Assembly: GCF_011064845.1 (NCBI RefSeq)
Contig: NZ_CP049015.1
Coordinates: forward strand, 4,030,001 to 4,094,000
Reading direction: 5' to 3'
Source: Citrobacter freundii ATCC 8090 = MTCC 1658 = NBRC 12681
GTDB taxonomy: Bacteria > Pseudomonadota > Gammaproteobacteria > Enterobacterales > Enterobacteriaceae
DNA length: 64,000 bases
Both the position numbers and the translations under genes were made by a program. Positions 9,555 to 18,262 of this stretch are shown piece after piece. The notes under the pieces were generated by a model. It did not search any database. It was not told the origin of the DNA and saw only the letters and a list, made by a program, of their open reading frames with translations. Position 1 is the stretch's first letter. The number at the start of each line of letters is the position of its first letter.

Positions 9555-9611
9555 GTTACTAATGTGCTACTTACTCACTGTAAATAATTTTCAGGTCAAA
9601 TAATGCAACCA

Positions 9612-10241
9612 TTATTTTAAGTCTGGATGAGTTATGATTATTTTACTCATGTTATTTAATTCATTTTGGAGAAGTAGACAATCACTGTATTTCTCAGTAA
9701 ATGCTAACACGCCTACAACCGTATCTTTTTCATAAGCCACTACAAAGAGATTATTGTATGAACCTTTTAATGTTGCAAAGGCACTCCATTCAAATTTAAG
9801 CCCAGCATCCTTGAAAGGATCTATAATGCTTTTCTGATAAGCCATACAGTTATCTCTTGGTAGAAATAATGGGCTTACATGATTCCACCGCAAAACATCG
9901 TTAGAATCTTCTTTCAAGCTGATTAGATCAAGAGGTCTTTTTTTATGTTCCACTGGCAAAGGAATCTTTTCGCTGTGGTCAATAGCTAACAGTCCTCCAT
10001 CTGCACCAACCTGTTGATACCAATGAACTATAGCATTTCCTTTATCATCGTCTTTCCAACATCCCACGATAGCAACCTTGGGAAATAACTTCCAACTTGG
10101 GATCGTTGCTACTTTTTGGTTTTTATCAAGAGAGCAAACCTCTTCACTTAACACTGCATCTCCCTCAGAGGAAGTTACATAGATGTTCGCGTAAGATAAA
10201 AATGAAATCATTAATAGTGTGATTGTAATTATAACTTTCAT
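9612..10241 (-). CDS. Exported protein of unknown function
   Basis: This 209-aa protein has a clear signal peptide (MKVIITITLLMISFLSYA). The mature part has six cysteines, suggesting periplasmic disulphides, and no lipobox. The ATG at 10241 behind GAGGG is preferred over upstream starts. The gene is AT-rich compared with its surroundings and lies in the cargo slot next to the element B end module. No family recognised. Confidence 0.65.
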   Translation of the reverse strand: MKVIITITLLMISFLSYANIYVTSSEGDAVLSEEVCSLDKNQKVATIPSWKLFPKVAIVGCWKDDDKGNAIVHWYQQVGADGGLLAIDHSEKIPLPVEHKKRPLDLISLKEDSNDVLRWNHVSPLFLPRDNCMAYQKSIIDPFKDAGLKFEWSAFATLKGSYNNLFVVAYEKDTVVGVLAFTEKYSDCLLLQNELNNMSKIIITHPDLK

Positions 10242-10280
10242 CATTCCCTCTATTTTAATCCCTGTCACAGCACAGATAAA

Positions 10281-10502
10281 TTACAAACCTTTTGTTTTAA
10301 GGAAATTTAAAAAATCAATACGTTGAGAGTTGCTAAGAGGGATCAACTTTTCCACTTGATTTAAAAAGAACTCAGCATCATCTCCCAAGAATGCTTGGAC
10401 ATTTTGAGGAGCGTTTTCCCCTGCCATTACAAGAGTAAAATAAGAAGACATTGTAAGAACCTTAACAAAACATCCTGGAACCAATTCTAAGGTATCGCTC
10501 AT
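10281..10502 (-). CDS. Small protein, unknown
   Basis: This 73-aa protein (MSDTLELVPGCFVKVLTM) appears soluble. Its C-terminal half looks helical and acidic. It lies 39 bp upstream of the exported protein gene in the same direction, so the two may be one cargo unit. AGCGAGG precedes the start. Confidence 0.55.
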   Translation of the reverse strand: MSDTLELVPGCFVKVLTMSSYFTLVMAGENAPQNVQAFLGDDAEFFLNQVEKLIPLSNSQRIDFLNFLKTKGL

Positions 10503-10574
10503 AAATCCTCGCTGTATGAAGTGGAATTAATGATAGATGAATTATACCCTTTTCTACTCGCATTCGAATTAAAA

Positions 10575-11066
10575 GGCAATACAAGCCTAATGCCCGTTGG
10601 TGGTAAGACAACGTGCGGAGCCGTTAGGCGACTTCATCAGGGTTATGTCAGACAGTGAAGTTTATCAGGATGACCATGTACCCGAAGGAGCGAGGCCGAA
10701 CCGCTGGCAGAGCCGGATCTGTAGCTACCGGAGCATCACCACCATAAAACCTGTTTATTCCCTGCAACGTCATCTCGACGTGTGGCATGTGGGAGCATCG
10801 GCAAAAAATGCGCTTCACTGTAAGGTTATGAGAAGTGCGATCCGTCGCTGCCTGGTGTAGGCTTTGCGTTCATTGTTGGACTATCGCGGTAAGAACTTGA
10901 AACCACCGCCGACGATTGGCTAAACTCTCATTTCACCGAGTAACCATTCGTGACAAGTGTCAAAGTAGTGAACTATGGTAGAACGCCTCAGCATGTTAGT
11001 AAGCACTACTGCGTAACATGCTGGCAGAGCAGCATTTTAGAATGCTTGCTCCACAAGGGGAGATTC
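10575..11066 (+). ncRNA. Candidate structured RNA/end module of element B
   Basis: Second copy of the module seen at 139-568, diverged but collinear. After ATGGTAGAAC it has a perfect 10-bp stem CAGCATGTTA/TAACATGCTG (10989-10998 and 11014-11023). Next comes GAGCA-GCATT/AATGC-TGCTC with one bulged T (11027-11051), then CTCC/GGAG around ACAAGG (11049-11062). Stem sequences differ from the element A copy while the pairing is kept. The third hairpin shares bases with the second, so the two exclude each other in both copies. No gene is evident. Function and transcribed strand are unknown. Confidence 0.45.
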
Positions 11067-11082
11067 TGGAGCGGGCGAAGGG
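11067..11082 (-). other. att site between elements B and C (16-bp core)
   Basis: TGGAGCGGGCGAAGGG matches the glyU 3' end at 31317-31332 and the site at 569. The match is 7 bp shorter than at 569, so the two elements may exchange at slightly different core lengths. It marks the left end of element C. Confidence 0.8.
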
Positions 11083-11143
11083 CTTATAACAAATATCGAT
11101 AACCCCAGATATATAGCCATCCTGTGAGTTTGCAAAATTAGTT

Positions 11144-11166
11144 CTATACACATTTCTATACACATT
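11144..11166. repeat. Integrase arm-type repeats, left end of element C
   Basis: CTATACACAT occurs twice in tandem about 12 bp apart. The same word occurs at 31195-31204 near the other end, beside the integrase gene. Paired repeats at both ends are typical of arm-binding sites of P4-like integrases. Confidence 0.5.
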
Positions 11167-11319
11167 CACTATTCGCTTGACTCCGATTCGATTGCCGATA
11201 GTCCCCTCCCATACATAGAAAGTTCTTTGTTGCTGAATGCCTCATCTAGAGACCCGAATCTGGATCAAATGAATGCCCGGTACGTATCATCGGAAGTCTT
11301 CTATGTGTACTTAAAAAGC

Positions 11320-11440
11320 GTTAGTTCAGTTGGTTCAGTTGGTTCAATTTGTAAAAATTATTGTTTTTAAAAGCATTATTCCCAAAAAGTGAACCAACAC
11401 ACCCCATTTTTGAACCAACATAAAGAGGCCGTGAACCAAC
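11320..11440. repeat. crr-like iteron locus of element C (3 direct + 3 inverted)
   Basis: GTTGGTTCA occurs at 11329-11337 and 11338-11346, preceded by a one-mismatch copy at 11320-11328. An AT-rich spacer follows, then inverted copies (TGAACCAAC) at 11390-11398, 11411-11419 and 11432-11440. The same arrangement is found at 23956-24067 beside the primase gene. In satellite P4 the primase-helicase binds iterons at both ori and a distant crr, and the layout here is equivalent. Confidence 0.75.
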
Positions 11441-11447
11441 ACGCCGC

Positions 11448-11717
11448 TTAAAAACCGCTATTCAGGGAGGTAGTTAGGGCGGAATCCACCAGCACAGGGC
11501 TTGTCTGTTGCGGGCTGGAGCCGATCACATAGCAGGCCGCGGCGACGGTTTGTTTCATCGGTAAACAGGGCCAGTCATCAATTTCGCGATACCGCCTGAA
11601 TAAGGCTGTACCCTCTGCCAACTGGCGCTTCAACTCGCGCAGTTCTACCGGTTCGAGCTGGTGGCCGTCATGCCCGAGCTTAGCAATGGTCAGTAACCCT
11701 ATCTCGCGTAGCGCCAT
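11448..11717 (-). CDS. Small satellite-associated protein, unknown
   Basis: This 89-aa protein starts MALREIGLLTIAKLGHDGHQ behind GGGAGA. The helical N-terminal half (PVELRELKRQLAEGTALFRR) resembles short accessory proteins found in P4-like elements, a family-level impression only. It lies directly beside the crr-like iterons. Function unknown. Confidence 0.5.
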   Translation of the reverse strand: MALREIGLLTIAKLGHDGHQLEPVELRELKRQLAEGTALFRRYREIDDWPCLPMKQTVAAACYVIGSSPQQTSPVLVDSALTTSLNSGF

Positions 11718-12097
11718 GTCATCTCTCCCTGCTGGTGGTGATCAGCATTGTTCTGCCCGCCAGGAGATACTTCACTGGCTGGTGCCGTTATGCGTTAAGC
11801 CTATGCGTTAACTCCGTCGGCTATGCGTTAAGTTGCCGCTCTGAAATGCCGATTTCGCTGGCAACCCGCCTGGCAACCTCACGTTTGGCAACCGCTTATT
11901 CCGGCTGCCGGACCGGTGACCAACTTCTGGTATCCCTCCTCGTACCTGCTGTTCTGGTGAAGCCCAGAGTGGAAACCTCGTATTTGGATGTCACATTTTC
12001 GCTGCTGACTGGCTGCCCACCCATTAACAAAAGCGCATTTTTCAGTAAGGCGTTTTTGCCCGGTAGTTATACATATATCTAGTGCCACTTTTTCAGT
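11718..12097. other. Repeat-rich intergenic region
   Basis: No supported gene. CTATGCGTTAA-like words occur three times at about 11787-11832, and TGGCAACC occurs three times at about 11861-11890. These short tandem words may be protein-binding sites or remnants of recombination. Confidence 0.35.
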
Positions 12098-12199
12098 AAA
12101 AGTGACCCTATGAGTTCTGTTCCATAGTGCCACTTTTTAAAAAAGTGACCCTATGTTGCTTCTACATAGGGTCACTTATGGATGAAAAGTGACCCTATG
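12098..12199. promoter_or_regulatory. Cluster of AAAAGTGACCCTATG operators before alpA-like gene
   Basis: AAAAGTGACCCTATG occurs at 12098-12112, 12141-12155 and 12185-12199, with an inverted copy at 12165-12177. The last two form a perfect 14-bp dyad (ACATAGGGTCACTT with its complement, 9-nt loop). Related CACTTTTT/AAAAGTG hairpins precede the first two copies. The array ends 21 bp before the alpA-like ATG, so it is probably an operator set for that gene or for an excision factor. Confidence 0.65.
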
Positions 12200-12220
12200 T
12201 AATAACCACCAGGAGGGATT

Positions 12221-12487
12221 ATGAAACGAGCAATCGGAAAAAAAGAGTTAATGAACATGGTTCCGCTGTCTATGAGTACGATCGACAGATTGGAACACAA
12301 AGGGCAATTTCCAAGGCGATGGTACATCACAGATAAACGCTGCGCATGGAATGCGGATGAAGTTGAGTGCTGGCTTGATGAACGGCAGGCAACACGCCCA
12401 GCAGAATACCAAGGAAAAAAGCCGCCTGTTAAGCTACGCATTTATCAGCCAGAAAACACGACTCTTAAGTGGCACCATGGCACCTGA
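12221..12487 (+). CDS. AlpA-like DNA-binding regulator (second copy in element C)
   Basis: This 88-aa protein has an AlpA/MerR-like winged helix-turn-helix: KKELMNMVPLSMSTIDRLEH then FPRRWYITDKRCAWNADEVECWL. The C-terminal tail is basic. A strong AGGAGGG lies 5 nt upstream. Proteins of this family act as excisionase or activator in P4-like elements. It follows the operator cluster at 12098-12199. The other AlpA of element C is at 28487. Confidence 0.78.
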   Translation: MKRAIGKKELMNMVPLSMSTIDRLEHKGQFPRRWYITDKRCAWNADEVECWLDERQATRPAEYQGKKPPVKLRIYQPENTTLKWHHGT

Positions 12488-12699
12488 AATTTCTACTCGT
12501 AGTATGTTTAACCGGCAGCGCCGGTTCTGCAAATGTCTACGCGATATCCAGCCCCACGCGCAGTACATAAACAGCATGGCTGGTAAGTTCTGATGACGAT
12601 GGCGCAGGGACGCGCCTATAAAATAATCATTGGCGATGTGACGTAGATTCGCGTAAGATTACCTTAAAGGTAAAAAGTCAGTCGGTTAGGGAGGTGAGT

Positions 12700-12852
12700 A
12701 TGGTCCAGATAGCTGATAAAAGAAAAGGTAAAGAAAGACCGGGTCGACCATCGATCCGTCGTTCTCCTGAGTATAAGGCGAAACTGAGCGCTGCTTCCGA
12801 TCTTCTCGCTGCAAAAATGGAAGAGAAGCGTTTAGCATGGGAAATAAAATAG
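12700..12852 (+). CDS. Small basic protein, candidate antitoxin
   Basis: This 50-aa protein (MVQIADKRKGKERPGRPSIR) has GGGAGG 5 nt upstream of the ATG. It is very basic with a helical C-terminus. It overlaps the next gene by 16 nt, a layout common in toxin-antitoxin pairs. The antitoxin call rests on that context only. Confidence 0.4.
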   Translation: MVQIADKRKGKERPGRPSIRRSPEYKAKLSAASDLLAAKMEEKRLAWEIK

Positions 12853-13313
12853 TTCGCTCCGAATTGATTAAAGAAGCAATTATTGAAGATCCTTTGGTAC
12901 GCCTTCCCATAGATGAGTTTGAAGAATACAAACTCATCTGCTTGGATGAGGGAAAAATACCTGCCCCACCTGAACCTGAACAGCATGAGTACGTTTCTTA
13001 CATAGACACAATCGGAAGGGATAAGTACTTCAGGAAACCAACCGAAGCGAGAGCTGAGGAACTTTTTCATGCTCATGTTTGGCAAGAGGGTTGTTGCTGG
13101 GGAGAGGGTGACGATTTACTAATTCAATGGGCCTGCACAAGTAATAGTTACGTTGTGTATTCCTATTTTGTTGATATTGATGATGATCATCATATCTATA
13201 TAATTGATTATTGTAAGGATAAAGCTCACGACCTGATTGAAGACAAGCAACAGGTATCCATATGGACTGAGCAAGCTAAACAGTATCGATTACAACATAT
13301 TAAGCCCGCATAG
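12837..13313 (+). CDS. YafO-like toxin candidate
   Basis: This 158-aa acidic protein shows an order of motifs recalling YafO mRNA interferase: LVRLPIDEFEEYKLICLDEGK, a central aromatic strand region, and KDKAHDLIEDKQQVSIWTEQ near the end, similar in place to the YafO segment with HKLAR and a terminal helix. It is longer than YafO (132 aa), and the similarity is my own reading. A strong terminator follows. If correct, it acts in the cytoplasm on ribosome-bound mRNA. Confidence 0.4.
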   Translation: MGNKIVRSELIKEAIIEDPLVRLPIDEFEEYKLICLDEGKIPAPPEPEQHEYVSYIDTIGRDKYFRKPTEARAEELFHAHVWQEGCCWGEGDDLLIQWACTSNSYVVYSYFVDIDDDHHIYIIDYCKDKAHDLIEDKQQVSIWTEQAKQYRLQHIKPA

Positions 13314-13324
13314 CGGGCTTTTTT
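13302..13324 (+). terminator. Rho-independent terminator
   Basis: An 8-bp stem AAGCCCGC/GCGGGCTT with an ATA loop is followed by six T. It overlaps the stop of the YafO-like gene. Confidence 0.92.
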
Positions 13325-13395
13325 GTGGCTGAAATCTGAGCGCAGAGATACAATCTTCAGGCCACGTATAAGTGGCCTACACATGGAAAGAAAAA

Positions 13396-13548
13396 ATGAA
13401 AAAAGCATTAGCGGTTCTGTTTGTTCTGTTGTCTTTGGGTTCTGCTACACAAGCTTTTGCTGGAAACTGCCAGCATGACAGCGATACGGCTTCGGATGGA
13501 TCACGCTGCGGTGGTCGTTCTGCTGACTCTCGTCCTGGCGGGCGTTAA
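13396..13548 (+). CDS. Small secreted peptide with DGSRCGGRSA motif
   Basis: This 50-aa precursor has a signal peptide (MKKALAVLFVLLSLGSATQAFA). The mature part of about 28 residues has two cysteines and the motif DGSRCGGRSADSRPGG. I recall similar tiny exported peptides in Enterobacteriaceae without known function. The two cysteines could form a disulphide in the periplasm. A terminator lies 7 nt downstream. Confidence 0.65.
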   Translation: MKKALAVLFVLLSLGSATQAFAGNCQHDSDTASDGSRCGGRSADSRPGGR

Positions 13549-13554
13549 AAAATT

Positions 13555-13577
13555 AAGGCCGCTTCGGCGGCCTTTGT
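13555..13577. terminator. Bidirectional terminator
   Basis: An 8-bp stem AAGGCCGC/GCGGCCTT with a TTCG tetraloop is flanked by A/T runs on both sides. It separates the small secreted peptide gene (+) from the long leftward operon ending at 13589 (-). Confidence 0.88.
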
Positions 13578-13588
13578 GACATGTCACG

Positions 13589-13972
13589 CTATTTATTGCC
13601 GTTCAGCTTTGGCGGCTCTTTACAACGAAACGATGCCTGCATAGCAGCTATGACTAAGCTTTCAGCTGAGTTCACTCTCTGGTCCGGATTATCATTTAAG
13701 TATTTATAAACGACATCGGCATATGTCTGTAAACGACCATTAGGCTCACAAAAAACCTGAGCCCCTTCATTACCATAGGCATCAATCATTGATGCTACAT
13801 ATCCTATGAATACGCCAGCCTGAAGCTGATTATCAGACGTACGGCGCCCACCTTGTTCAGCTTTTTTATACTCCTGAGCATATAGGTATAGCTGTTGGCC
13901 ATCATAAAACTTCGCTTCTGCAGGGGCTAAAAATGAGCAGAAAAGAGCGCAGGCAATATATTTGGCATTCAT
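13589..13972 (-). CDS. Rap1a/Tai-like periplasmic protein
   Basis: This 127-aa protein has a signal peptide ending near AEA (MNAKYIACALFCSFLAPAEA). The mature part is helical with two cysteines and pattern GVFIGYVASMIDAY with later NPDQRVNSAESLVIAAM, as in Rap1a/Tai-type immunity proteins. It is the last gene of the ejection-protein operon, 2 nt after the previous stop. A role in protecting the host envelope from the transglycosylase would be attractive but is inference. Confidence 0.6.
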   Translation of the reverse strand: MNAKYIACALFCSFLAPAEAKFYDGQQLYLYAQEYKKAEQGGRRTSDNQLQAGVFIGYVASMIDAYGNEGAQVFCEPNGRLQTYADVVYKYLNDNPDQRVNSAESLVIAAMQASFRCKEPPKLNGNK

Positions 13973-13974
13973 TA

Positions 13975-16542
13975 TTATTTCCCTAACATGAATTGCGACG
14001 GTGGTAACATAAAGGTATTACCCTGATCTTTCTGTACACGCTGCTCATAGCGCTCAAGAGAACCAGGTGATAACCATTCCTGCATGCGGTTCAGAATAAG
14101 ATAGTCCATTCCCTGACGTACACCAAGCAGATTGAGGAACGGTGTATGGTTGATACCGAAACGGAGAAAATCTCCGGCCTTTGCATCACCATCTCGGGCC
14201 TGCAGATACAGGTTCCTTAGCTGATCTACATCTCCGACGAATGGCCCTGCCAGGCTGGATGCCATGCCCCCACCAAAACGATTATATTCGCCGAAAAGGA
14301 AATCCCCCATCAGGCCGGCGCCGCCGCCTTGAGCCATCGCTGCCATGACTGATTTATGATCCAGCGGGCGCGGTGTTTGCCCCTTGGCCATGAGTTTTGC
14401 CTGCATGGACAGATATCCAAAGGCTGTCATCCATACGAACAACTGAGCAAAGCCCTGCCATTCACCATTACCTGCAAATATCGCTTTGGCCAGCGCCGGG
14501 AACTTACTCTGCCCCAATGCCGCTGGTGTGTAACCACGACCATATAATTCCCTTCCCAGGGTATTTTGCATAAACGACGCAGTGAAAGATTTGAACTGCA
14601 TCATCATGCGAACGGCTTCACCAACCGGTGTGCCTGGTACAGTGCCAAATTTGATTAGCGCATTTGTTCGCGCCCCGGGTTCGGACATAGCAACCTGAAT
14701 GCGATCGAGATAGTAACCCCGGAGTTTACCTGCAAGGGTTTCCCGAGCATTGGCGATAGCCGCTGCACTGGCTTTGATGTTCTGAGTCGCAAGATATTTT
14801 TCAATGTCGGGATCGGGGATAAACTGAACACCATTAGGCGTCATATGACTGTTACCATTCAGTTCGTCCATCTGCATATTACGGAATACCGACCACTCAT
14901 GTTCACCGATACCACTTATTTCAAGTACACGGCGGAGTTCGGAGTTCAGCTTTGAAAACTCACTGCCAGCATTACGCGCCATCCAGTTGGACATGATAAG
15001 GCCGGCGCCCGAACGCCCGTTTTCGGTCCACCAGTTAAGCAAGTTGTATTTGAAAAACTTCTGCTGAAGACGGGCTATTTTCCCGGGGACAGAAGTATCT
15101 CCCGAAAATTTGGAGATCACTTCATTGCGCACTGCATCAAAACCGATTCCCATATAACTGAGGATTTCTTTTTTCTCTTCGCTGCTGTAGCCCTGCAACT
15201 TGGCCACAAGGTTTTTACTCATCGCCTCATAGATATTCATGCCCTGATATCGCATTTCCATGGACATGTTGCCTATATCATTAAGGGATGAAAGCGTTGC
15301 GCTCCCCAGTTTAGTCATTCCCTCAACTGCTCGAATACTGGCGCCCATTTTTGCCAGGGTTGCGTTCCCTGGGATATTGGTAAGCCCCATGACCTCATCA
15401 AGCTGCTGTTTGAGCATACGGAACTGGCCGTTAAGATCAGCCACTGCCGCGGGGTCATTTGTCTTTTTAATACGCTGCAACTGGTCATCAAAAAGACGCT
15501 GAAACATGTGCTCAGGGTTTGTTCCGAGTACCCGCATCAGACCGGTTGTTTTTGCTGCACTATCCAGAGAGGCAATGACAGACTCGCGAATATTCCCGGC
15601 GCCGTACAGTTTGTTGTATTCGAACCAGGCATCACCACCGGGCTTAAAAATGAGTTCACGCTCCTGGCTGGCTCGTTTGGCTATATTGGATCCGCCACCT
15701 TTGAAGCCCTTCAGCCATTCTGAGGCGGGCTTGTAAGTCAGGTGTGTTCCCGATGCCAGGTTGTTATAGACGTTTTGTAGGTACTCTTCGCGATTAGCTA
15801 TGCCTTCAAAAGTGCCATCATCCAGCCGCGGCAAAATAAAATCACGCCATCCCTCATATCCTGCGGCTCTGATTTTGTACATGTCGTGGCTCTGGCGAGT
15901 GATATATCCCGCCAGCTTACCTACCCATGCGCCGGCTCGATTTTTATCAAGACGCGTGACTTCATTCCACTTCATTATAACTTTGCCAAGTGCTATCGCC
16001 TCTTTAGGGAGACCACCGGTAGACTCTCGGCGCCCCATACGGTCAATAGCTCGGGCTATATCAAGATCGTACTCACCAGATGAAAAAGCTTTTTCGTAAC
16101 CTGTTTTATCGATGTCGTGAAAGAAACCACCGTTGTATTTACCGCTCAGTTGCTCCTGCTCCCTAGCTACTGATTCACGGGTTCCGGCCGCATATTCATT
16201 ACGCCCGACCAGAATGGAAGATAGAGTGATATCAGGGCGATCTGCTGCGCCTTTGCCAAAACGAGTATTGTTGAGAAAGGCCGAGTGTTTTTTGTAAAGA
16301 CGGAGGTTGATCAGCTTCTGCTGAGTTTCAATGGCTTTTGCCAGCCTCTCGGATTTCATTAACTCCTCAGCAGCCTGCAGCGCAGCCCCCTCATTTGAAA
16401 TAGCAGCATTCTCAGCTTTGATTCGCGCTATCGTATCATCCATGTTGTTAAATAAACTCTGCATCTCTTCATCGGTCAGGGTACGACCGGCGGCATCATT
16501 TACTGTTTTTTCGCATGCGGTGAGAAAAATATTATTAGCCAT
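13975..16542 (-). CDS. Large phage internal virion/ejection protein, 855 aa
   Basis: This is the third of three giant proteins. It is long and largely helical, with an N-terminal coiled-coil-like region (MQSLFNNMDDTIARIKAENA) and several hydrophobic segments in the C-terminal third (FVWMTAFGYLSMQAKLMAKG). This resembles the C-terminal core protein of podovirus ejection complexes (T7 gp16 C-terminus type). Its start overlaps the 575-aa gene by 8 nt. By analogy it would leave the capsid with DNA and line the channel across the envelope. The family assignment is by composition, order and neighbours; no exact homologue is recalled. Confidence 0.6.
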   Translation of the reverse strand: MANNIFLTACEKTVNDAAGRTLTDEEMQSLFNNMDDTIARIKAENAAISNEGAALQAAEELMKSERLAKAIETQQKLINLRLYKKHSAFLNNTRFGKGAADRPDITLSSILVGRNEYAAGTRESVAREQEQLSGKYNGGFFHDIDKTGYEKAFSSGEYDLDIARAIDRMGRRESTGGLPKEAIALGKVIMKWNEVTRLDKNRAGAWVGKLAGYITRQSHDMYKIRAAGYEGWRDFILPRLDDGTFEGIANREEYLQNVYNNLASGTHLTYKPASEWLKGFKGGGSNIAKRASQERELIFKPGGDAWFEYNKLYGAGNIRESVIASLDSAAKTTGLMRVLGTNPEHMFQRLFDDQLQRIKKTNDPAAVADLNGQFRMLKQQLDEVMGLTNIPGNATLAKMGASIRAVEGMTKLGSATLSSLNDIGNMSMEMRYQGMNIYEAMSKNLVAKLQGYSSEEKKEILSYMGIGFDAVRNEVISKFSGDTSVPGKIARLQQKFFKYNLLNWWTENGRSGAGLIMSNWMARNAGSEFSKLNSELRRVLEISGIGEHEWSVFRNMQMDELNGNSHMTPNGVQFIPDPDIEKYLATQNIKASAAAIANARETLAGKLRGYYLDRIQVAMSEPGARTNALIKFGTVPGTPVGEAVRMMMQFKSFTASFMQNTLGRELYGRGYTPAALGQSKFPALAKAIFAGNGEWQGFAQLFVWMTAFGYLSMQAKLMAKGQTPRPLDHKSVMAAMAQGGGAGLMGDFLFGEYNRFGGGMASSLAGPFVGDVDQLRNLYLQARDGDAKAGDFLRFGINHTPFLNLLGVRQGMDYLILNRMQEWLSPGSLERYEQRVQKDQGNTFMLPPSQFMLGK

Positions 16543-18262
16543 TTAGTTTCCCTATACGGCACATGGCCGCAGCTTTGATTGCTTTTTCCATGGAGGTATC
16601 AGCGGCCTCATGGTCAACCTGTTTCATTAATGCGGCAAACTCTGGATCATCAGAAGAAATAGCTTTGTTAATCTGGCGCGTATAATTCAGGTTATCTTCT
16701 GCTTGCCTCAATGCGTCATCAGTAGTCCCTGATTCACCAGCGGACTTTATCTGGTTATCAGCTGAAGCACTGGCCGCCACATCGTCTTGTGCAGCCGGAA
16801 TGCGGCGAGGCAAAGACAGATCCTCAATAGCTGTAATCTTTTTCTTCGGGTCTGCCAGGTTGAGAAACGGCTCGATATTTACATCTTCTCCTCTGCGCAT
16901 TTGCGCTACTGCCGATCGCATAGCTTGATTGCGCACCATCCAGTCCGCATCACCCAACTTCTGAGCTGCACTTTTGACACCTTGCGCAACCGGGGATTGT
17001 CGGAGTGACAAGCGGATCTCATCGGCTCGCCGGGAGACTTGCTGTGCAAGCGGTTCGGGAAGTTCCCCGCGGGAGATAGATGCCAGTTCCTGCGCCGCTC
17101 TGGCACCGTCCTGGTGTTCTCCAATACGAGAATTCAGTTGTTCTACCTCTGCCTGTAACTGCTGGCGGCGGTTATCAAGTTCAGCCTGCGCCGCTGCACG
17201 CGCTTCCCTGAACTTCATCCTTTGCCCCTGATACTGTTTAGTAAGCTCGGGCAACGATGCATCAAGAGAGCCAATATCTCTGGTTAGGCTTTCAACCTGG
17301 CGCTGAAGTTCACCAACACCTGTTATCTGCCGTGATGCCAACTCCTGAAGATTATCGGCATAAGAAGGGACAACATCGTTATAAGCCGTTTGCTGCGTAT
17401 AGTTCTCGCGGTAATGATCGATGCTTCTGGCCAGGTCATCTGCCGGCGCTCTTGCGAGGTATGTTGGCGAATCAGGAAATATGCCAGGTCGCATAACGAA
17501 TGGTTCCGCCACCGGTGATTCGATGGGGAGACCATTTTCCGGAGATGGCGACTTTTCGGTTGCTGCACCTGGCACCTCATTTACCCGTGAAGTGGACATA
17601 TCACGGGCTCGAAGCGCATCAGCCACAATCCCACCACCAGCGTGAAGAATACCACCGCCAATTGTTCCAAAAAGAAAGTTGGAAGCGTAGTCCCCCATAG
17701 TGAAATCATTGCCCTGGGCAGCCTGACCATCTGCGACCAGCGGCATTGTTGCCGCTGTCTGAACCGCACCATATGCACTTCCTTGTAGAAAACGCTGTCC
17801 AGCACGCCCAAGAAGTGTTGCAGCTCTAGCCTCACCGACAAAGGGAATAAGCCCAATAGCAATGTTCCCCGGATCGGCAATGTTTCCGGCCAGATTGGCC
17901 ATAAATTTAAGCGGTGTTGCTATAGTACCTGATGGGGAACCCTGCAGGATCTGCTGGCGATTAAGGTGAGCCTGATGGTCTTGGATGACCGCATCAATAT
18001 AGGGTTTTGTTAACCCCGACGTAGGAATGTTGATTGACTCGATTTTATGCTCACTGAAGAGGCGTTTTGCATCCTCTTGGCTGTATCGTTCTGCGACCGG
18101 ATCCATGTTCAATCTGGCAAGGCGGGACTCTTCACCCCACGAAACAATTGGCCCTTCGTTGAATCCTTCAGAAACAGACGCGCCAAGCGAACGTAATAGT
18201 GGCTGCTCGCCCTCGACTGGCAAGGGGTTGTTGCTGAGCGGTGCGCCAGTATAGAACGCCAT
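16535..18262 (-). CDS. Phage ejection-type protein, 575 aa
   Basis: This is the second of three co-transcribed virion-like proteins. Residues about 105-215 hold Gly/Ala-rich hydrophobic stretches (ADPGNIAIGLIPFVGEARAA and NFLFGTIGGGILHAGGGIVA) that could insert in membranes. Residues about 310-400 form a long coiled coil rich in Glu, Gln and Arg. The arrangement fits a podovirus internal-core/ejection component. Start and stop overlap both neighbours, so translation is coupled. Confidence 0.58.
   Translation of the reverse strand: MAFYTGAPLSNNPLPVEGEQPLLRSLGASVSEGFNEGPIVSWGEESRLARLNMDPVAERYSQEDAKRLFSEHKIESINIPTSGLTKPYIDAVIQDHQAHLNRQQILQGSPSGTIATPLKFMANLAGNIADPGNIAIGLIPFVGEARAATLLGRAGQRFLQGSAYGAVQTAATMPLVADGQAAQGNDFTMGDYASNFLFGTIGGGILHAGGGIVADALRARDMSTSRVNEVPGAATEKSPSPENGLPIESPVAEPFVMRPGIFPDSPTYLARAPADDLARSIDHYRENYTQQTAYNDVVPSYADNLQELASRQITGVGELQRQVESLTRDIGSLDASLPELTKQYQGQRMKFREARAAAQAELDNRRQQLQAEVEQLNSRIGEHQDGARAAQELASISRGELPEPLAQQVSRRADEIRLSLRQSPVAQGVKSAAQKLGDADWMVRNQAMRSAVAQMRRGEDVNIEPFLNLADPKKKITAIEDLSLPRRIPAAQDDVAASASADNQIKSAGESGTTDDALRQAEDNLNYTRQINKAISSDDPEFAALMKQVDHEAADTSMEKAIKAAAMCRIGKLNG

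Noticed and set aside
12351..12593. 80-aa frame overlapping and following the alpA-like gene
   Set aside because: It overlaps alpA out of frame. The tail MFNRQRRFCKCLRDI has no ribosome site and no protein-like context.
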